DNA of 64,000 nucleotides from Nematopogon swammerdamellus (GCA_946902875.1 OX336336.1:5550545-5614544); one strand, 5' to 3'; positions 41,194 to 51,957 are shown, numbered from the stretch's first letter. Numbers and translations: made by a program. Notes: a model not told the origin generated them from the sequence alone.

Positions 41194-41640
41194 TTTTAGG
41201 GTTCCGTAGTCAACAAGGAATCCTTATAGTTTCGCCATGTCCGTCCGTCTGTCAGTCCGCGGCTTAGCTCAGAGACAATTAGTACTAGAAAGTTATAAGT
41301 TGGTAGTATGGGTATACATATCAATAACGCCGACAAAGTGGTAAAATACAAATTTTGAAATATTTTTTTTAAGGTTCCTCCCCTACTCGTAAAGTGGGAA
41401 TGAATTTTTTTTCACGTCTACCCCATCGTGGGGGATGTCGTTGGATAGGTCTTTGGAAAATATTGCGGGTTTGTGAAAAGCATTTTCGATTTAGGGATCC
41501 GTTTGTCCGTCTTTTTCAAATTAGCATTCATTTATTTCCCCTACAAAATTATACAAATAATCAAATAATTTATTTTGATAGGGTTCCGCAACTACGGAAC
41601 TCTACACTGCGCGTGGCCCGACACGCACTTGTTCTAATGA
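41194..41640 (-). mobile_element. RepF copy
   Basis: GGGTTCCGTAGTCAACAAGG, CTTATAGTTTCGCCATGTCC, ACTAGAAAGTTATAAGTTGG, CCTCCCCTACTCGTAAAGTG and CGTGGCCCGACACGCACTTG occur in the order I know from a common lepidopteran repeat. It shares the GGGTTCCGTA style with RepE but not the body. Confidence 0.7.
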
Positions 41641-42161
41641 AGAAATAAAAAAAGTGCTGTTAAACATTTACGTGAGTTTAATTATTTTATAACTCTTATT
41701 AGAATGTCAGCTGCATTGTAGTCGTTATTTTCAGCTAATAAACAGGTGATAACCTACTAAACGTAGTTCGTTCCAAAGGCAGTCTTATCGCCCTTATGTA
41801 AATGTAGTGCAAGCATTTATCCTCAAATCCATGTCGTAACAATTTCGTAAAGAATACAGTTTATCCTCAAACAATTCTGCTGACATAACTTGTTATCTTG
41901 ACTGATGCACTGCTCTCGTACTTAGAGTAGGTAGGTACCGCTGACTATATACAGCATTTCATCGACGAAGCATTTAAAATCGTGAGAAACGCGATTTCAT
42001 GTCGCAGTCGCGGTACAGTTGGTGTTACCATAGCGAAACAACTAGCGATGTAACGACCGAAGTACGAAGTACGAAGTAATGAAATTAAATGAAAATATAC
42101 TTTATTCCACACAAAAAAAACGGGTGCGTGTACATATGTACGCGCGTAAGAAATTAAACTT
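41641..42161. other. mostly unique, LINE-like 3' end near 42.08 kb
   Basis: ATGAAATTAAATGAAAATAT then ACTTTATTCCACACAAAAAA resembles a minus-strand LINE end, and the 61055-61105 stretch is similar. Otherwise nothing seen. Confidence 0.4.
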
Positions 42162-42250
42162 CTCCCCCTTCCCCCTATCTCCCTCTCCCCCCCCTTTCTT
42201 CCCCCTCTCGCCCTTCTTCCTCTCCACCCGCTCGACCCCCCCCGTCAACA
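42162..42250 (+). repeat. homopyrimidine tract
   Basis: Nearly pure C/T for about 90 bases (CCCCTTCCCCCTATCTCCCT, CTTCTTCCTCTCCACCCGC). Such tracts can adopt triplex (H-DNA) structure. Confidence 0.8.
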
Positions 42251-42529
42251 GTTTCGATCCCTCTCCCCCTCAAATGCCTCACCGCACAATACCTAATACA
42301 AATAATTTTTATGCGGTGACGATGAACGTGACGATGACGGTGACGTGACGTTTTCTATGAGTTTATTCCCCATTTTCAAAACGTGCCTAAAGTAGTTCAG
42401 TTTATTTCATAACGTGCGTAAAGAATAAGTATAACTTCACAAAGTTTACATTAGGGGGATTTAATGCCCAGAATCATTTTCTACCAGTCATGAATGGGAT
42501 TGAGGGTAAGGTTCATGGCTAGTGCCGTA

Positions 42530-42900
42530 CTTTTTTTGTTATGGAAACTGACACGGTTGGCTACATCAGCTACAACATCCGTGATGTCAGAACATAACAG
42601 CTTGGTGAATTAGATGCCATGTCAGTGTTTCCCTTCGGTCGTGCCGGCTACACTGAACTGGACGGAAAACACAAACTAATTAACATAGTCGTTTTCATTC
42701 AGTGCGGTGATAGCAACCCGCGCGTGATAAACTCTACCACCTAGTAAGGTAAGAAGTGAAGGGACCTACAGTTTTACGAATGGAATCTGAACACAGCCTC
42801 CAACAGTCGAGCGGTCACCCATCAGTACTGACCGCGCCCAGGTGTGCTTACGATCACTATCGACAGTCGACCGGCCGCACCACTAAGCCACCGAGGCTGA
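42530..42900 (-). mobile_element. SINE-B, near full length
   Basis: Tail TTTTTTTGTTATGGAAACTG to head CACTAAGCCACCGAGGCTGA. The 5S-like segment (GGTCACCCATCAGTACTGAC, antisense) is slightly shortened. The A-box part reads GGTGGCTTAGTGG. Confidence 0.85.
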
Positions 42901-42937
42901 CGTCTATTCGTTTGTTTATGTTCTTTGAGTGAGTGAG

Positions 42938-43260
42938 TGTACCTCCGAGAAGGTAGGTGCCATACCGGAGACTTCCCTGGATTGCTGGCTATACTGGACT
43001 AGAGGAGAACACAACCGAGGCTGTTATCAGGCCATCTTACATCCAGTATGGTGGTACCAACCTAGTCGGCTACAATTTGAGCCTACCACCCAGTAAGGGG
43101 CAAGGGAAGGGACCTACAGTTTTACACCGGTTCCTAAGGGTAAAGCAGCTGGTGTAAGTATGCACATACATTTTTTCGTCATAAAAAAACTCATTGGTAC
43201 ACGCCGACCGGATTCGAACCGCGGACCTCTCGCATGAGAAACCGATGCCCAAACCACTCG
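42938..43260 (-). mobile_element. SINE-C with head, tail-truncated
   Basis: It begins within the tail (CCTCCGAGAAGGTAGGTGCC) and passes the core. It ends in the tRNA head (GGATTCGAACCGCGGACCTC and AAACCACTCGGCC antisense). RepA follows almost directly. Confidence 0.85.
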
Positions 43261-43270
43261 GCCGGTGCCC

Positions 43271-43590
43271 AAGCCACTGTGTGGGGCCGGTACTTAATAA
43301 GAATAGCCCTACTGCATCTCTCCCCGGCATGTCGTGAAAGGCGACTAAAGGATAAGGACAAGATGCCGTGCATAAGGGCGACAGGCCAGCCGCCTCTCAC
43401 CTTGGCACGGTATTTCCACCGTGTCATGCCGCAGGTGGGCCTTCGTGCCTTACTTGCTGCCTCATAGTGATCTTGTCCGAATACTTTCGTGTCGGTGCTG
43501 TGCTGTAATTTACCAGATTACTTGCAGCACAACTCCGATTACGCTGTCTACCCCGATTGTCGGGATACAGCGTGTGGTGTGTGTGTGTGC
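43271..43590 (+). mobile_element. RepA copy 13, full length
   Basis: Head CACTGTGTGGGGCCGGTACT to GGATACAGCGTGTGGTGTGT, with a GT-rich tail instead of GTAT. The hairpin is GTCGGTGCTGTGCTG with GCAGCACAACTCCGAT. Confidence 0.85.
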
Positions 43591-43633
43591 GTTATCTACG
43601 AGCACACCGCGCGCGGCTTCTACTCTACACTAC

Positions 43634-43865
43634 ATAGTGGAGTGTTTTCATTTTACGAAGGCACGAGGGGTATGAGGTAGGAAGTGGTGTGATACCGCGC
43701 GGAGCTCAGTAGGGAACGACTCGGTTCGACGGAGCGACGCGGAGACGTGTAGAACGTGTGTACCGACCGGGCACCGTGTTCGTTCTCTACTGAGCTCCAC
43801 GCGGTCGCCTCTCGCAACACTTCCACCACTCGTGCCTTCGTAAAATGAAAACACTCTACAGGGCT
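43634..43865. mobile_element. foldback element, about 232 bp
   Basis: The left arm starts GGAGTGTTTTCATTTTACGA then AGGCACGAG, with GGAGCTCAGTAGGGAACGA further in. The right arm is its reverse complement with substitutions (TTCTCTACTGAGCTCCACGC, CTCGTGCCTTCGTAAAATGA, AAACACTC). Arms of about 90-100 bp enclose about 40 unpaired bases. MITE-like; the superfamily is unknown. Confidence 0.75.
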
Positions 43866-44079
43866 AGAGAGGGTCTGCAAACAAGCAAAGATAACCCAGT
43901 TCCGATGGGAACTGCTGGCGATAGGTGCGAGTCGTGTCACGCACGCGCGGCAGGTGCAAGGAGTGGCTTTCACACTTCAGGAATCCACGGATACCTAGAC
44001 CTACCTACCGGTCTGGTTAAGGCGACTTGTGCAGAAATAACTGCAAGATTTTTTCCTTTTTCAAGATAGAGCGAACAAT
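43866..44079. other. no recognisable feature
   Basis: Short unique spacer between the foldback element and SINE-B. Confidence 0.5.
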
Positions 44080-44462
44080 TTTTTTATGTAAACTGACACG
44101 GTTGACTACATCAGCTACAACATCCGTGTCAGCCCATAACACCGGGTGAACCAGATGCCTTGTCAGTGCTTCTCTTCGGTCGTGCCGGCTTCACTGAACT
44201 GGACGGAAAACACTAACCATTTACATAGCCGTTTCAACCGACCTTTCATTCATTGCGGTGGTATCAACCCGGGCGGGTTAAACCCTACCACTAGAAGGTA
44301 AAGAGGACCTACAGTTTTACCTGGAATTCGAACCACGGTCAGTCTCCAACGGTCGAGGGGTCACCCATCCATCCACTGACCGCGCCCAGGCGAGCATCCA
44401 TGTGTGCTTATGATCCGACCGACAGTTGACCGACCGCACCAATGAGCTACCGAGGCTGACAA
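44080..44462 (-). mobile_element. SINE-B, full length with composite head
   Basis: Minus strand: GCCTCGGTAGCTCATTGG (A box), GGCGCGGTCAGTGGATGGAT then GGGTGACC (5S-like), GTGGTTCGAATTCC (B-box-like), core, body and poly(A). It best shows both pol III promoter types in one head. Confidence 0.9.
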
Positions 44463-44516
44463 AAGGCCAAAACTATGCCAATACCAAGTTTGACTGGCCC
44501 ACATTCTAATTACATT

Positions 44517-44612
44517 AAACTTACACAAATTAGGCGGATGGCGCGGCGCTGGATAGAGTCCAAGGACGCCAACATGTAAAGGGGGCATATCCTTCCCACA
44601 GATGACTGCAGG
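44517..44612 (-). pseudogene. LINE-J1-related reverse-transcriptase fragment
   Basis: The minus-strand frame contains LASLDSIQRRAIRLI, matching the segment after the RT in LINE-J1 (SALDSIQRRAIRLIG). The DNA is more diverged than the two long copies, so it may be a sister family. Confidence 0.7.
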
Positions 44613-44619
44613 TACTCCA

Positions 44620-44700
44620 GTCAGTCAGTCAGCGTGCAAGTGCCCACTACTGGACATACGCCTCTCCAATTTTCCTCCAGTCCGGGAGGACTTCTGAAAT
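44620..44700 (+). mobile_element. LINE fragment of the 'GTGCCCACTACTGG' type
   Basis: TCAGTCAGTCAGCGTGCAAG then TGCCCACTACTGGACATACG and CCTCTCCAATTTTCCTCCAG resembles a widespread lepidopteran LINE segment I recall (CCCACTGCTGGGCATAGGCC). Confidence 0.5.
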
Positions 44701-44989
44701 GATGAAAAAAAAAACCTCAAGAATATTTTCCAAAATAACCGGGTTTTTCGCGAATACGTTCCCTTAAGGAGCTGCCAATGTGTCAAGCAGATTTATTTGT
44801 ATTGGGGAATTCTTGTAAAATATTATCTATCAAATGTTCTCGTCAGTTTCCTGTCAGGGTGTGGTGCCAGCTCCCATTGAATGTGTTCACTCTTTGTTTA
44901 CTTTACACTCGTACTTAACAATATTTTTTCAATAGTGAGAAAAAGTAAAATTTTAAGTGCTGAAAAATTCATTAGAGCATACATTTGCA

Positions 44990-45052
44990 TTAGATTACAT
45001 TACATTACATTGCATTGCATTGCATTGCATTGCATTACATTGCATTTAATCA
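44990..45052. repeat. (CATTG/CATTA)n pentanucleotide repeat
   Basis: About ten units of CATTA and CATTG. Confidence 0.9.
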
Positions 45053-45117
45053 TTGCATGAATAAATTTTTGGAGGTTTTACATACGTAACATTTTACATA
45101 GCATATCGCCTAGCATA

Positions 45118-46132
45118 TAGCTGTCGCCTACGCTGTTTTTATTGTTCATCAACGACATGCTCTCGCTCGGCGAAATACACTGTTACGCGGACGACAGCAC
45201 GGTGCACGAAGGTTTCATCAAGGACTGGAAGGGTAGAGAGGCCTCAGCAGCAAACGCGAGACGCGAAACTGTTGCTCGGGTTGACCAGATTCTCGAAAAA
45301 GTATCCTCTTGGGGGAAGACGAACTTAGTCAACTTCAACGTAGCCAAGACGCAAGCTTGTGCCTTCTCTACTAAGGCTGATCCGTTTCCTCTTCAAGCCA
45401 CTTTTCAGGGCAGCCAAGTCCCCAACGATGGTAGTCTGGGCGTCCTGGGTATGGAGGTGTCCAAGACGTTGGGTTTCGATCGTTCATAGAGTCCAAGGCG
45501 AAACTAGCGTCTCGAAAATTAGGGGTCCTTTACCGATGTCGGCGATTTTTCACGCCGGTCCAACTGCTTACACTCTACAAAGCACAAGTAAGACCGGTGA
45601 TGGAATATTGCAGTCATCTTTGGGAGGGTTCTCCTGAGTACCTTCTTTCAGCCTTGGATTCTATTCAGCGACGAGCCATTCGCCTCATTGGTGACTCTGT
45701 ACTCACAAAGGACCTTCAACCTCTAAAGCACAGACGTATAGTTGGGTCATTGAGCTTGTTTTATCGATACTACTATGGCCGCTGCTCTGACGAAGTTGCT
45801 TCCCTTATCCCTCCTCCTCCTGTTCGCCTTCGCTAAACCCGCCATACTCTCGCGGAACACCCGTTTATAGTCGACAGAAGAGTTCTCCGAACTGCACGAT
45901 TCTCTAAATCGTTCTTGTGCCGCACTGCAAAGGTGTGGAACAGGCTCCCAGGGAATATCTTCCCCCACTCCTACAATCCACGGATCTTCAAATCGCGGGT
46001 TAATAGCCTTTCCCCAGCAACATTAGTCCACCTCCAAGCCGGACTGGCACCTCCTCGGGGGTGAAATTGGCTGCGCCTGAGGTTGCGACCTCGGACAGAG
46101 CCACCCAGTTCGGTAGCAATAAAAAAAAAAAG
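45118..46132 (+). pseudogene. second LINE-J1 copy, 5'-truncated and frame-broken
   Basis: It begins inside the RT at CTACGCTGTTTTTATTGTTC, just before the FINDM...CYADD motif. It is very similar to 38.2-39.85 kb. A one-base deletion near 45462 shifts the frame, so translation stops at 45487. A CAA-to-TAA change (45834-45836) makes a second stop. The 3' UTR and poly(A) end at 46132. It lies inverted relative to the first copy. Confidence 0.9.
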
Positions 46133-46884
46133 TCAAATTCGGAAATTTTTTTTTTATACTGTTGTGCTAGTATTTATAATTCATCTTATTTAAGCTGGTT
46201 ATGCAAGTAGGTATATCATCGAAAAAAGCTCTGTAATATTTCTTGTCTTGCTCGGTTCTTCCATACGCTGAATATGACAAAACTAAAATAATAGCGAACC
46301 ATACTGAATAGGTATAAATGTGTATGTAATCATTTTGAAATGTTTTTACATAGGTAGTAAAGTTTACGTGCATCTGAAGGAAAACATTGTTTATGTTGTT
46401 GGTATGACTTTATGTCTAGATAAACAAGGGAAATTCTATTATTTCAATGGAACAATATTATGTTTGCTAGCTAGTATCATCAGTAGAGCGATTTAATTGT
46501 AATACATTATCTATCTACCCATAGTGATAACAACAAGATTCGCCTTGCAACGGGGCTCTCTCTTATCTACGTGTCGTAATATGTTATTTGTAAAACTTAA
46601 TTTACATTTATGAAAATCGGTCGTAAAAATATCGTTGAGACGCTATTTTCTCGTCAATAATTTTGGTGTTTTCGCAATGGCTGCACTAGTTCCCCGGCGA
46701 GCTATCTAAAATAATAAGAATAAGAATAAATTATGTTTATTATTTTACATTATATTTAAAAAAATAACAATTGTATGTGTGAATACAAATATTTTATAAA
46801 AATCGCATCACTTGCCATTTTGTATACCTCGTCGACGAAAATTGCCTCTGCCTTTTTGCCGCCGAAAACTGCATTGCCTCAACT
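46133..46884. other. no recognisable feature
   Basis: AT-rich unique sequence. Confidence 0.5.
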
Positions 46885-46995
46885 TATATTTTTTTTATAA
46901 AAAGCGTGACATGTGACGCCGTGCCTCCCTAAGGTGTCTAACGATGTTCGTGGAAATTAAATCGTGGGGTTTGCTAATGACTGGTTACAAACCAT
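46885..46995 (-). pseudogene. LINE-H 3' end
   Basis: TTATAAAAAGCGTGACATGT, CCTAAGGTGTCTAACGATGT and GTGGGGTTTGCTAATG. Confidence 0.65.
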
Positions 46996-47125
46996 GTCAG
47001 ATTCCATAAAAATCAACAAATTAATTAATATAAGGAGTGAACACTGCGCGATTCGGCGGACAGTTGTTCCAAACTTATAACGCGACTGATTTTATGTGCA
47101 CCACATTTGCTGTTGTTGTTTATTG

Positions 47126-47165
47126 TTCATTGATCATTCTTACGGTAGTAAGAATGATCAATGAA
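47126..47165. repeat. perfect 18-bp palindrome, 4-base loop
   Basis: TTCATTGATCATTCTTAC and GTAAGAATGATCAATGAA flank GGTA. Confidence 0.95.
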
Positions 47166-47343
47166 GACAAGAGACGAAGAGGCACGGATTTTTTTTTCAT
47201 AATATTATTACAAGTATTTTACTAACTACCCACATAACAACATCCTCTACAGTATATCGAAACAGCTTGAGAGCGTTTTTTTTAGTAATATTTCTAATGC
47301 AATAAGCGGAGTCCCCACAAATATACCTAGTATCACCTAGTTT

Positions 47344-47385
47344 TTAACCCCGACGAAAAAAATGGAGGGAGGGGTGTTATAAGTT

Positions 47386-47424
<39 letters not shown>

Positions 47425-47645
47425 TGTGTCTGTCTGTGGCATCGTAGCTCCCAAACGGATGAACCGATTTGGATGCGGTTTTGTTTTTATTAGGAAGCTT
47501 GTTTAATCGGGATGGTTCTTCGCTATGTTTGTAATCAAGTAATCAAGTAATTAGGTAATAAAAAAATTAATTATCTTAAAAAGTGGACCGATTTTCATGC
47601 GGTTTTTTTCGTAGATTGGTTTTGTATGGCGGCGACAACTCTAAT
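47344..47645 (+). mobile_element. RepJ copy containing a (GT)n run
   Basis: TAACCCCGACGAAAAAAATG, GGGTGTTATAAGTTTGACGT, a (GT)n run at 47391-47420 and GGCATCGTAGCTCCCAAACG then GATGAACCGATTTGGATG match a lepidopteran repeat I recall. Confidence 0.65.
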
Positions 47646-48453
47646 TACCTGTCTCCAACTATAAGTACTAATTCAGTCAGTTCCGTAGGGAATTTGAAAT
47701 CTAAACCAAGGTAGAATACACAAAATTACGTTGGAGAAATTATGAATAATTGTTATAAATGTAATTTCGGCGTACAAGCGCTATTTATTAGTGTTTCATG
47801 TGCGCACATACCTACGTAGTCTGGTTGTGTCGAATTTAGGCCGACTGGCGACCTCGCACACAGTTCAATAACCCCTCAAATTATCAGGCTCTTGACTCAC
47901 TTTTTGAACATAATCTAAATCGTTTGATATTCTGGGTCATCTGAAACATACGGAATTTTATTCAAGATAATCGAATTTCTGAGGAATTCTAGCGTTGTTT
48001 TCGAATATATTCGAAAGAAATAAATCAGTACGAACAAGAAATATTGATGATTATGATTATGATTTAAAGAATGAGAGTTAGGGTCCCTGAGCCCTGTTAT
48101 CACTGCGACCTAAGAAGATCTATTGTGATCTCTCAAAAGTTTTTACCTCACCCTCAAGTCCGATTTCCGCTATGAACCGAGTTATTTCATTGGGGTTGAG
48201 TGCCTGTTTTTGGCATGGGTTAAAAATATAACCCCCAAAAATACGGCTTCGTATGTATATGTATGGGCGTTTCGTCCTCTTTTATACAGAACCTGCACAC
48301 CACCGGTGTGTCGCTAAGGCCCATTCAGTAGGTGTTTGTTTAGTCTGCAGTGTCATGTTAAAGTAAGGTCATTATTAGGACTCTTGTCTTGTCTGTCATT
48401 GTCTTATGAAAAATTTAATTAAATACTTTTTATTAATAGCAATATTTGGTTTT
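47646..48453. other. no recognisable feature
   Basis: Unique sequence. A 62-codon minus-strand frame has no family signature. Confidence 0.45.
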
Positions 48454-48650
48454 AGTAATTTTTAATATATATTATTTACATTACATTAAAAAAATACATA
48501 TTTTTTTTAATATTTCGACATAATATTGTCGTCGTCAGATAAAGTTGTTTATATTGTTTTATCTGACGACGACAATATTATGTCGAAATATTATAAAAAC
48601 ATATGCTTTTTTTTAACGTAATGCAAATAATATATATTAAAAATTATTTA
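48454..48650. mobile_element. palindromic element with perfect 35-bp inner arms
   Basis: AATATTTCGACATAATATTG and TCGTCGTCAGATAAA (48509-48543) are perfectly repeated inverted at 48558-48592 around 14 bases. Outer arms (AGTAATTTTTAATATATATT on the left) extend the pairing to about 90 bases with mismatches. The inner arm contains CTGACGAC...GTCGAAATA. Confidence 0.85.
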
Positions 48651-48817
48651 TATTTATATTAAATATTGAGAGACAATACTATTATAGTGGAAGAGTAGAA
48701 GCATCAATCAAAAATTTAAACCCCTTTACGTAGGTACGTTTGTTTTCGGAAGGATCCTGGGATCCGGATAAGCCGGACTACTGGCACTATGAAGCGGAGG
48801 ACTCAATAATTTTTTTA

Positions 48818-49217
48818 GGGTTTCGTATCCGGTACGGGACCCTATTACTAAGCCTACGCAGTCTGTCTCTCTGTCTGTCTGTCTGTCTGCCTGTCCGTCC
48901 GTCCGCCTGTCCGAGGACTGTATCTCTTGAACCGTAATTGTAGCCCGTTGAAATTTTCACAGAATATGTGTCATTGTGACCGATATAACAACAAATAATA
49001 AAAATAAGAAAAAGTAGAAAATTCACGGGGTTCCCATAGAAGAAACTAAATATGCGCGCGCGCCATCTACCGAAAAGAGTATGAAGCATTTTAACTAATC
49101 ATGAATTTTAACTATTTTTTTAAACACGCCATAGATCGCATGAGTGGCGCTAACCATGACATGGCGATACGGAACCCTCGGTGTGCGAGTTCGACTCGCA
49201 CTTGGCCGGTTTTTTTT
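48818..49217 (-). mobile_element. RepE, full length
   Basis: TTAGGGTTTCGTATCCGGTA, a (GTCT)n/(GTCC)n run, GCGCGCGCGCCATCTACCGA and the head GCGAGTTCGACTCGCACTTG then GCCGGTTTTTT. It is colinear with 19305-19688. Confidence 0.9.
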
Positions 49218-49369
49218 TTAATGTCACGCACCCCGCCGACGACGGGCCTAAGAACTTGAAGGTGTCCCAGCTAACCCTGCCTCGTGATAAGGACCCACTG
49301 GCTCGCTCAAACCTGTACCTGCGCTTCAGAGGATGAAGAGAAAAATCAAAGGGAATTAGACATAATAAC

Positions 49370-49660
49370 AAGTTTTATTATGGAGAAAAACAAAAATTAC
49401 ACAGGGTGAATCTGAAGATTAATAAGCAAATGAAGCAGACTTCCCTTCTATTGTATACAAAACTATTGACGACGACCGTTGGAGTAACCGTGTCCTACAC
49501 TGGCGGCCGTGGACAGAAAAACGGATTGCGGGAAGACCACACGCCAAGTGGGACGACGACACCAAGTACGTCGGCGTAAAGCAGTGCTTCCGTACCGCTG
49601 ACTGAAGGCCGGGAGGATCGGAGGAACATTGGAGAGAGTATGGGGCGCCACTATTTCAGT
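49370..49660 (-). mobile_element. RepN copy 2 (unclassified)
   Basis: AACCGTGTCCTACACTGGCG then GCCGTGGACAG, and CCGCTGACTGAAGGCCGGGA, are shared with 32925-33120. A minus-strand frame ends FLSTAASVGHGYSNGRRQ-stop at 49463. Downstream on that strand is CCATAATAAAACTTG, a possible poly(A) signal. Confidence 0.55.
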
Positions 49661-49735
49661 GGAAGCTTAGACTCTGACTGACTGGATAGATTATAAAAGT
49701 GTTATTCTGTGTGTCGTCTGTCTTTTTTTATTTTT

Positions 49736-49905
49736 CATGTAGTCCGCTGTAGGTGGCTGAGTCAGAGAGGCCAAAGCACATGCTCCGACCAGCCAATGTC
49801 ACATATAGGAAGATAGGATCCATACCGAAAACTTCCCATTCGATTGCTGATTATAATAGTGGACTAGAGGAAAACACAGCCCAGGATGCTATGCGGCCAT
49901 CATTA
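49736..49905 (-). mobile_element. SINE-C tail, diverged
   Basis: ATGTAGTCCGCTGTAGGTGG, AAAGCACATGCTCCGACCAG and GATGCTATGCGGCCATC in SINE-C order. Confidence 0.7.
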
Positions 49906-50626
49906 CTTGATTAATCCGAAATAGCTGATAACTGACGATAACGCACCGACTAGAAAGACAGTGAAAAATAATGGTGTAAATATTTTTTTGTTTTTAAAAA
50001 CTTTTAGTTCGTTTAATCATTAATTGATTCTTGTCTTGTGTGTGTGAAATTTCGTAATGGATGTTCTGCTTTACCGAAACCGATCGACCGTAGATGCGAA
50101 TGTCATAGATGGCGCTACTGAGGCCTCGACGACGAAGCAAAGTAGAGGCTTTATATATTATTATATTACTATTACGAGTTGATATTGCATTGCTATCCAG
50201 TTCTGAGCAATGTTTCAAGTTTCAAATGTCTAGGTCGTCGGGAAATTTCTTTAAAATCTATTGCAAAATTTGTACCGAACAATAGGACAGACAAGACAAG
50301 CCTGTGAGTTAATGAAAAACATGGTAATAATAAAATCGAATTGCGCGATCGGCGGGCCACCTACTTTTTTCGGCGCAAAAATCGAAAAATGCGGCTACGA
50401 CAGATTCCAAATAAAGGTCAACAGTACAGGCTGTACTGTAAGTAGGCATAACACTTTCTTATCAATCGGCCAGTATCAAGTGCGCAGGCGTCGCGTCGTC
50501 GCACTTGTGTGTGGAACACTCCTCGGTCGCCCCCGCACGCACTCGTCTTCAACACTTTCGTAGATACCTACTCGATGTTGCCAGCAGCTTCGCTTGTGCG
50601 AATGTTTTTCAACTATGCTTATGTAA
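49906..50626. other. no recognisable gene
   Basis: Unique sequence. Several overlapping open frames of up to about 100 codons have no motif. Confidence 0.4.
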
Positions 50627-50770
50627 AGCCGCGTCTCCTGCGCATGTTTTTTCGAAACATTACAGAAAAACATTTGTTTTCATACAAATGTGTATGGATG
50701 GCCACGCCCCAATGTTTCGATGTTTCTGTGCAATGTTTCAAAAACAAAAACATTCGCAGGAGACGCGGCT
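50627..50770 (+). mobile_element. MITE-P copy 1 (144 bp)
   Basis: Terminal inverted repeats AGCCGCGTCTCCTGC and GCAGGAGACGCGGCT extend inward with TTTTTCGAAACATT-like pairing. The middle holds ACAAATGTGTATGG and GGCCACGCCCCAATGTTTC. The left flank is TAA; the right flank is CTA. No coding. Confidence 0.9.
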
Positions 50771-50927
50771 CTAGATAGAACTTAGATGTTCTACTGACAC
50801 GGCCAAAAGGAATATAGCTGACATATTATATTTTTTTTATATTTTAGTTTGCGATGAGTAGTTAAAGTTTCGAATTTCGGCAACATGTTTAGGCCCGTGT
50901 GAGGTGCTTCCTTTGAGGGAGAAGAAG

Positions 50928-50978
50928 GTTCGAGGAGTCGAGGGGTCGAGAGGTCGAGGGGTCGAGGGGTCGAGGGGC
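50928..50978 (+). repeat. (GTCGAGGG)n minisatellite
   Basis: About six 8-base units, starting GTTCGAGGAGTCGAGGGGTC. Confidence 0.9.
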
Positions 50979-50989
50979 TGTATTTTTAT

Positions 50990-51085
50990 TTTAATATTTA
51001 TTATTTGTTACATATTCTGTGAAAATTTCAACCGGATACCTATTATGGTTCAAGAGAAACAGACAAGCAGACGGAGTAATTTTGT
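50990..51085 (+). mobile_element. RepE 3' fragment
   Basis: ACATATTCTGTGAAAATTTC, AACCGGATACCTATTATGGT and AGACAAGCAGACGGAGTAAT. The terminal GGGTTCC part is lost. Confidence 0.65.
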
Positions 51086-51957
51086 TTTTCATGTTCCTTT
51101 CCTATCTGCCTAGGGCAAGTTACCTATTGTTTTAAGTAATCCGGTTTGCATGCAACCTTACAGAGATTTCGTATGGTAAAATTTTGGAGATTCGATTAGC
51201 AAAAGAATTGAGCATGAGAATTGAAGATAAAATATTTTAATAATAAGGATACTTTGATGTATTTACGGTTAATCTTTAATTATAATATTTCAGTGTTGTT
51301 GTCTTTGAGAGATAGTTTTTTTTTATATACGTAATAATAAAATTCAATTTATTGAATAAGTAAATCAACAATACGTTAGGTGCAAAGACAGAGCTCATAA
51401 AACAATTGAACAAATGACATAAAAAATGTGTTGATAAAAACATATTCTCTTAACGCTTCCTTCGGGAGCAAAAAACTGGAACAAGTTATTTCAAAATGAA
51501 ACATCATTTAAAAAAAATTCTACTCTTGCTCCATTTGCCACGACGGCATTTACAAATTAGCCACACTGAAAGGTTCCTTGTTCAAAACAAGTTGGCCATT
51601 GCGTGTTGTATTTCAAAAGCATCTATTAATACGCGTTACATTTTCCATCACACTTCAGTTTCAGCTTTCTCCGAGCACAAAGCATTCTAGCAAGGACTGC
51701 CGGCGCTGCCTGTGGAGATGGGCGACGCGCGTTTGTGTGCGTGAGTGCGAGCGTGTTGGTGCTATAGTGCCGTCCCCCTCCGGCGCGCACATTTAGCTGA
51801 TATCGATGGCCTTGTCTATTCGCATCTAATGCCGGCGTTAGTGCGTTTACACCGAATGCAGTCGCTGGAGCGAGCGCGCTTGATCGGAACCTTTTGAAAA
51901 TACTAACCGATGATAATATGGTTTTGGTTACGATTGATCACGTTTTTTCTTTCATGA
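51086..51957. other. no recognisable gene
   Basis: Unique sequence with CpG enrichment near 51700-51790 and 51830-51880. Confidence 0.4.
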
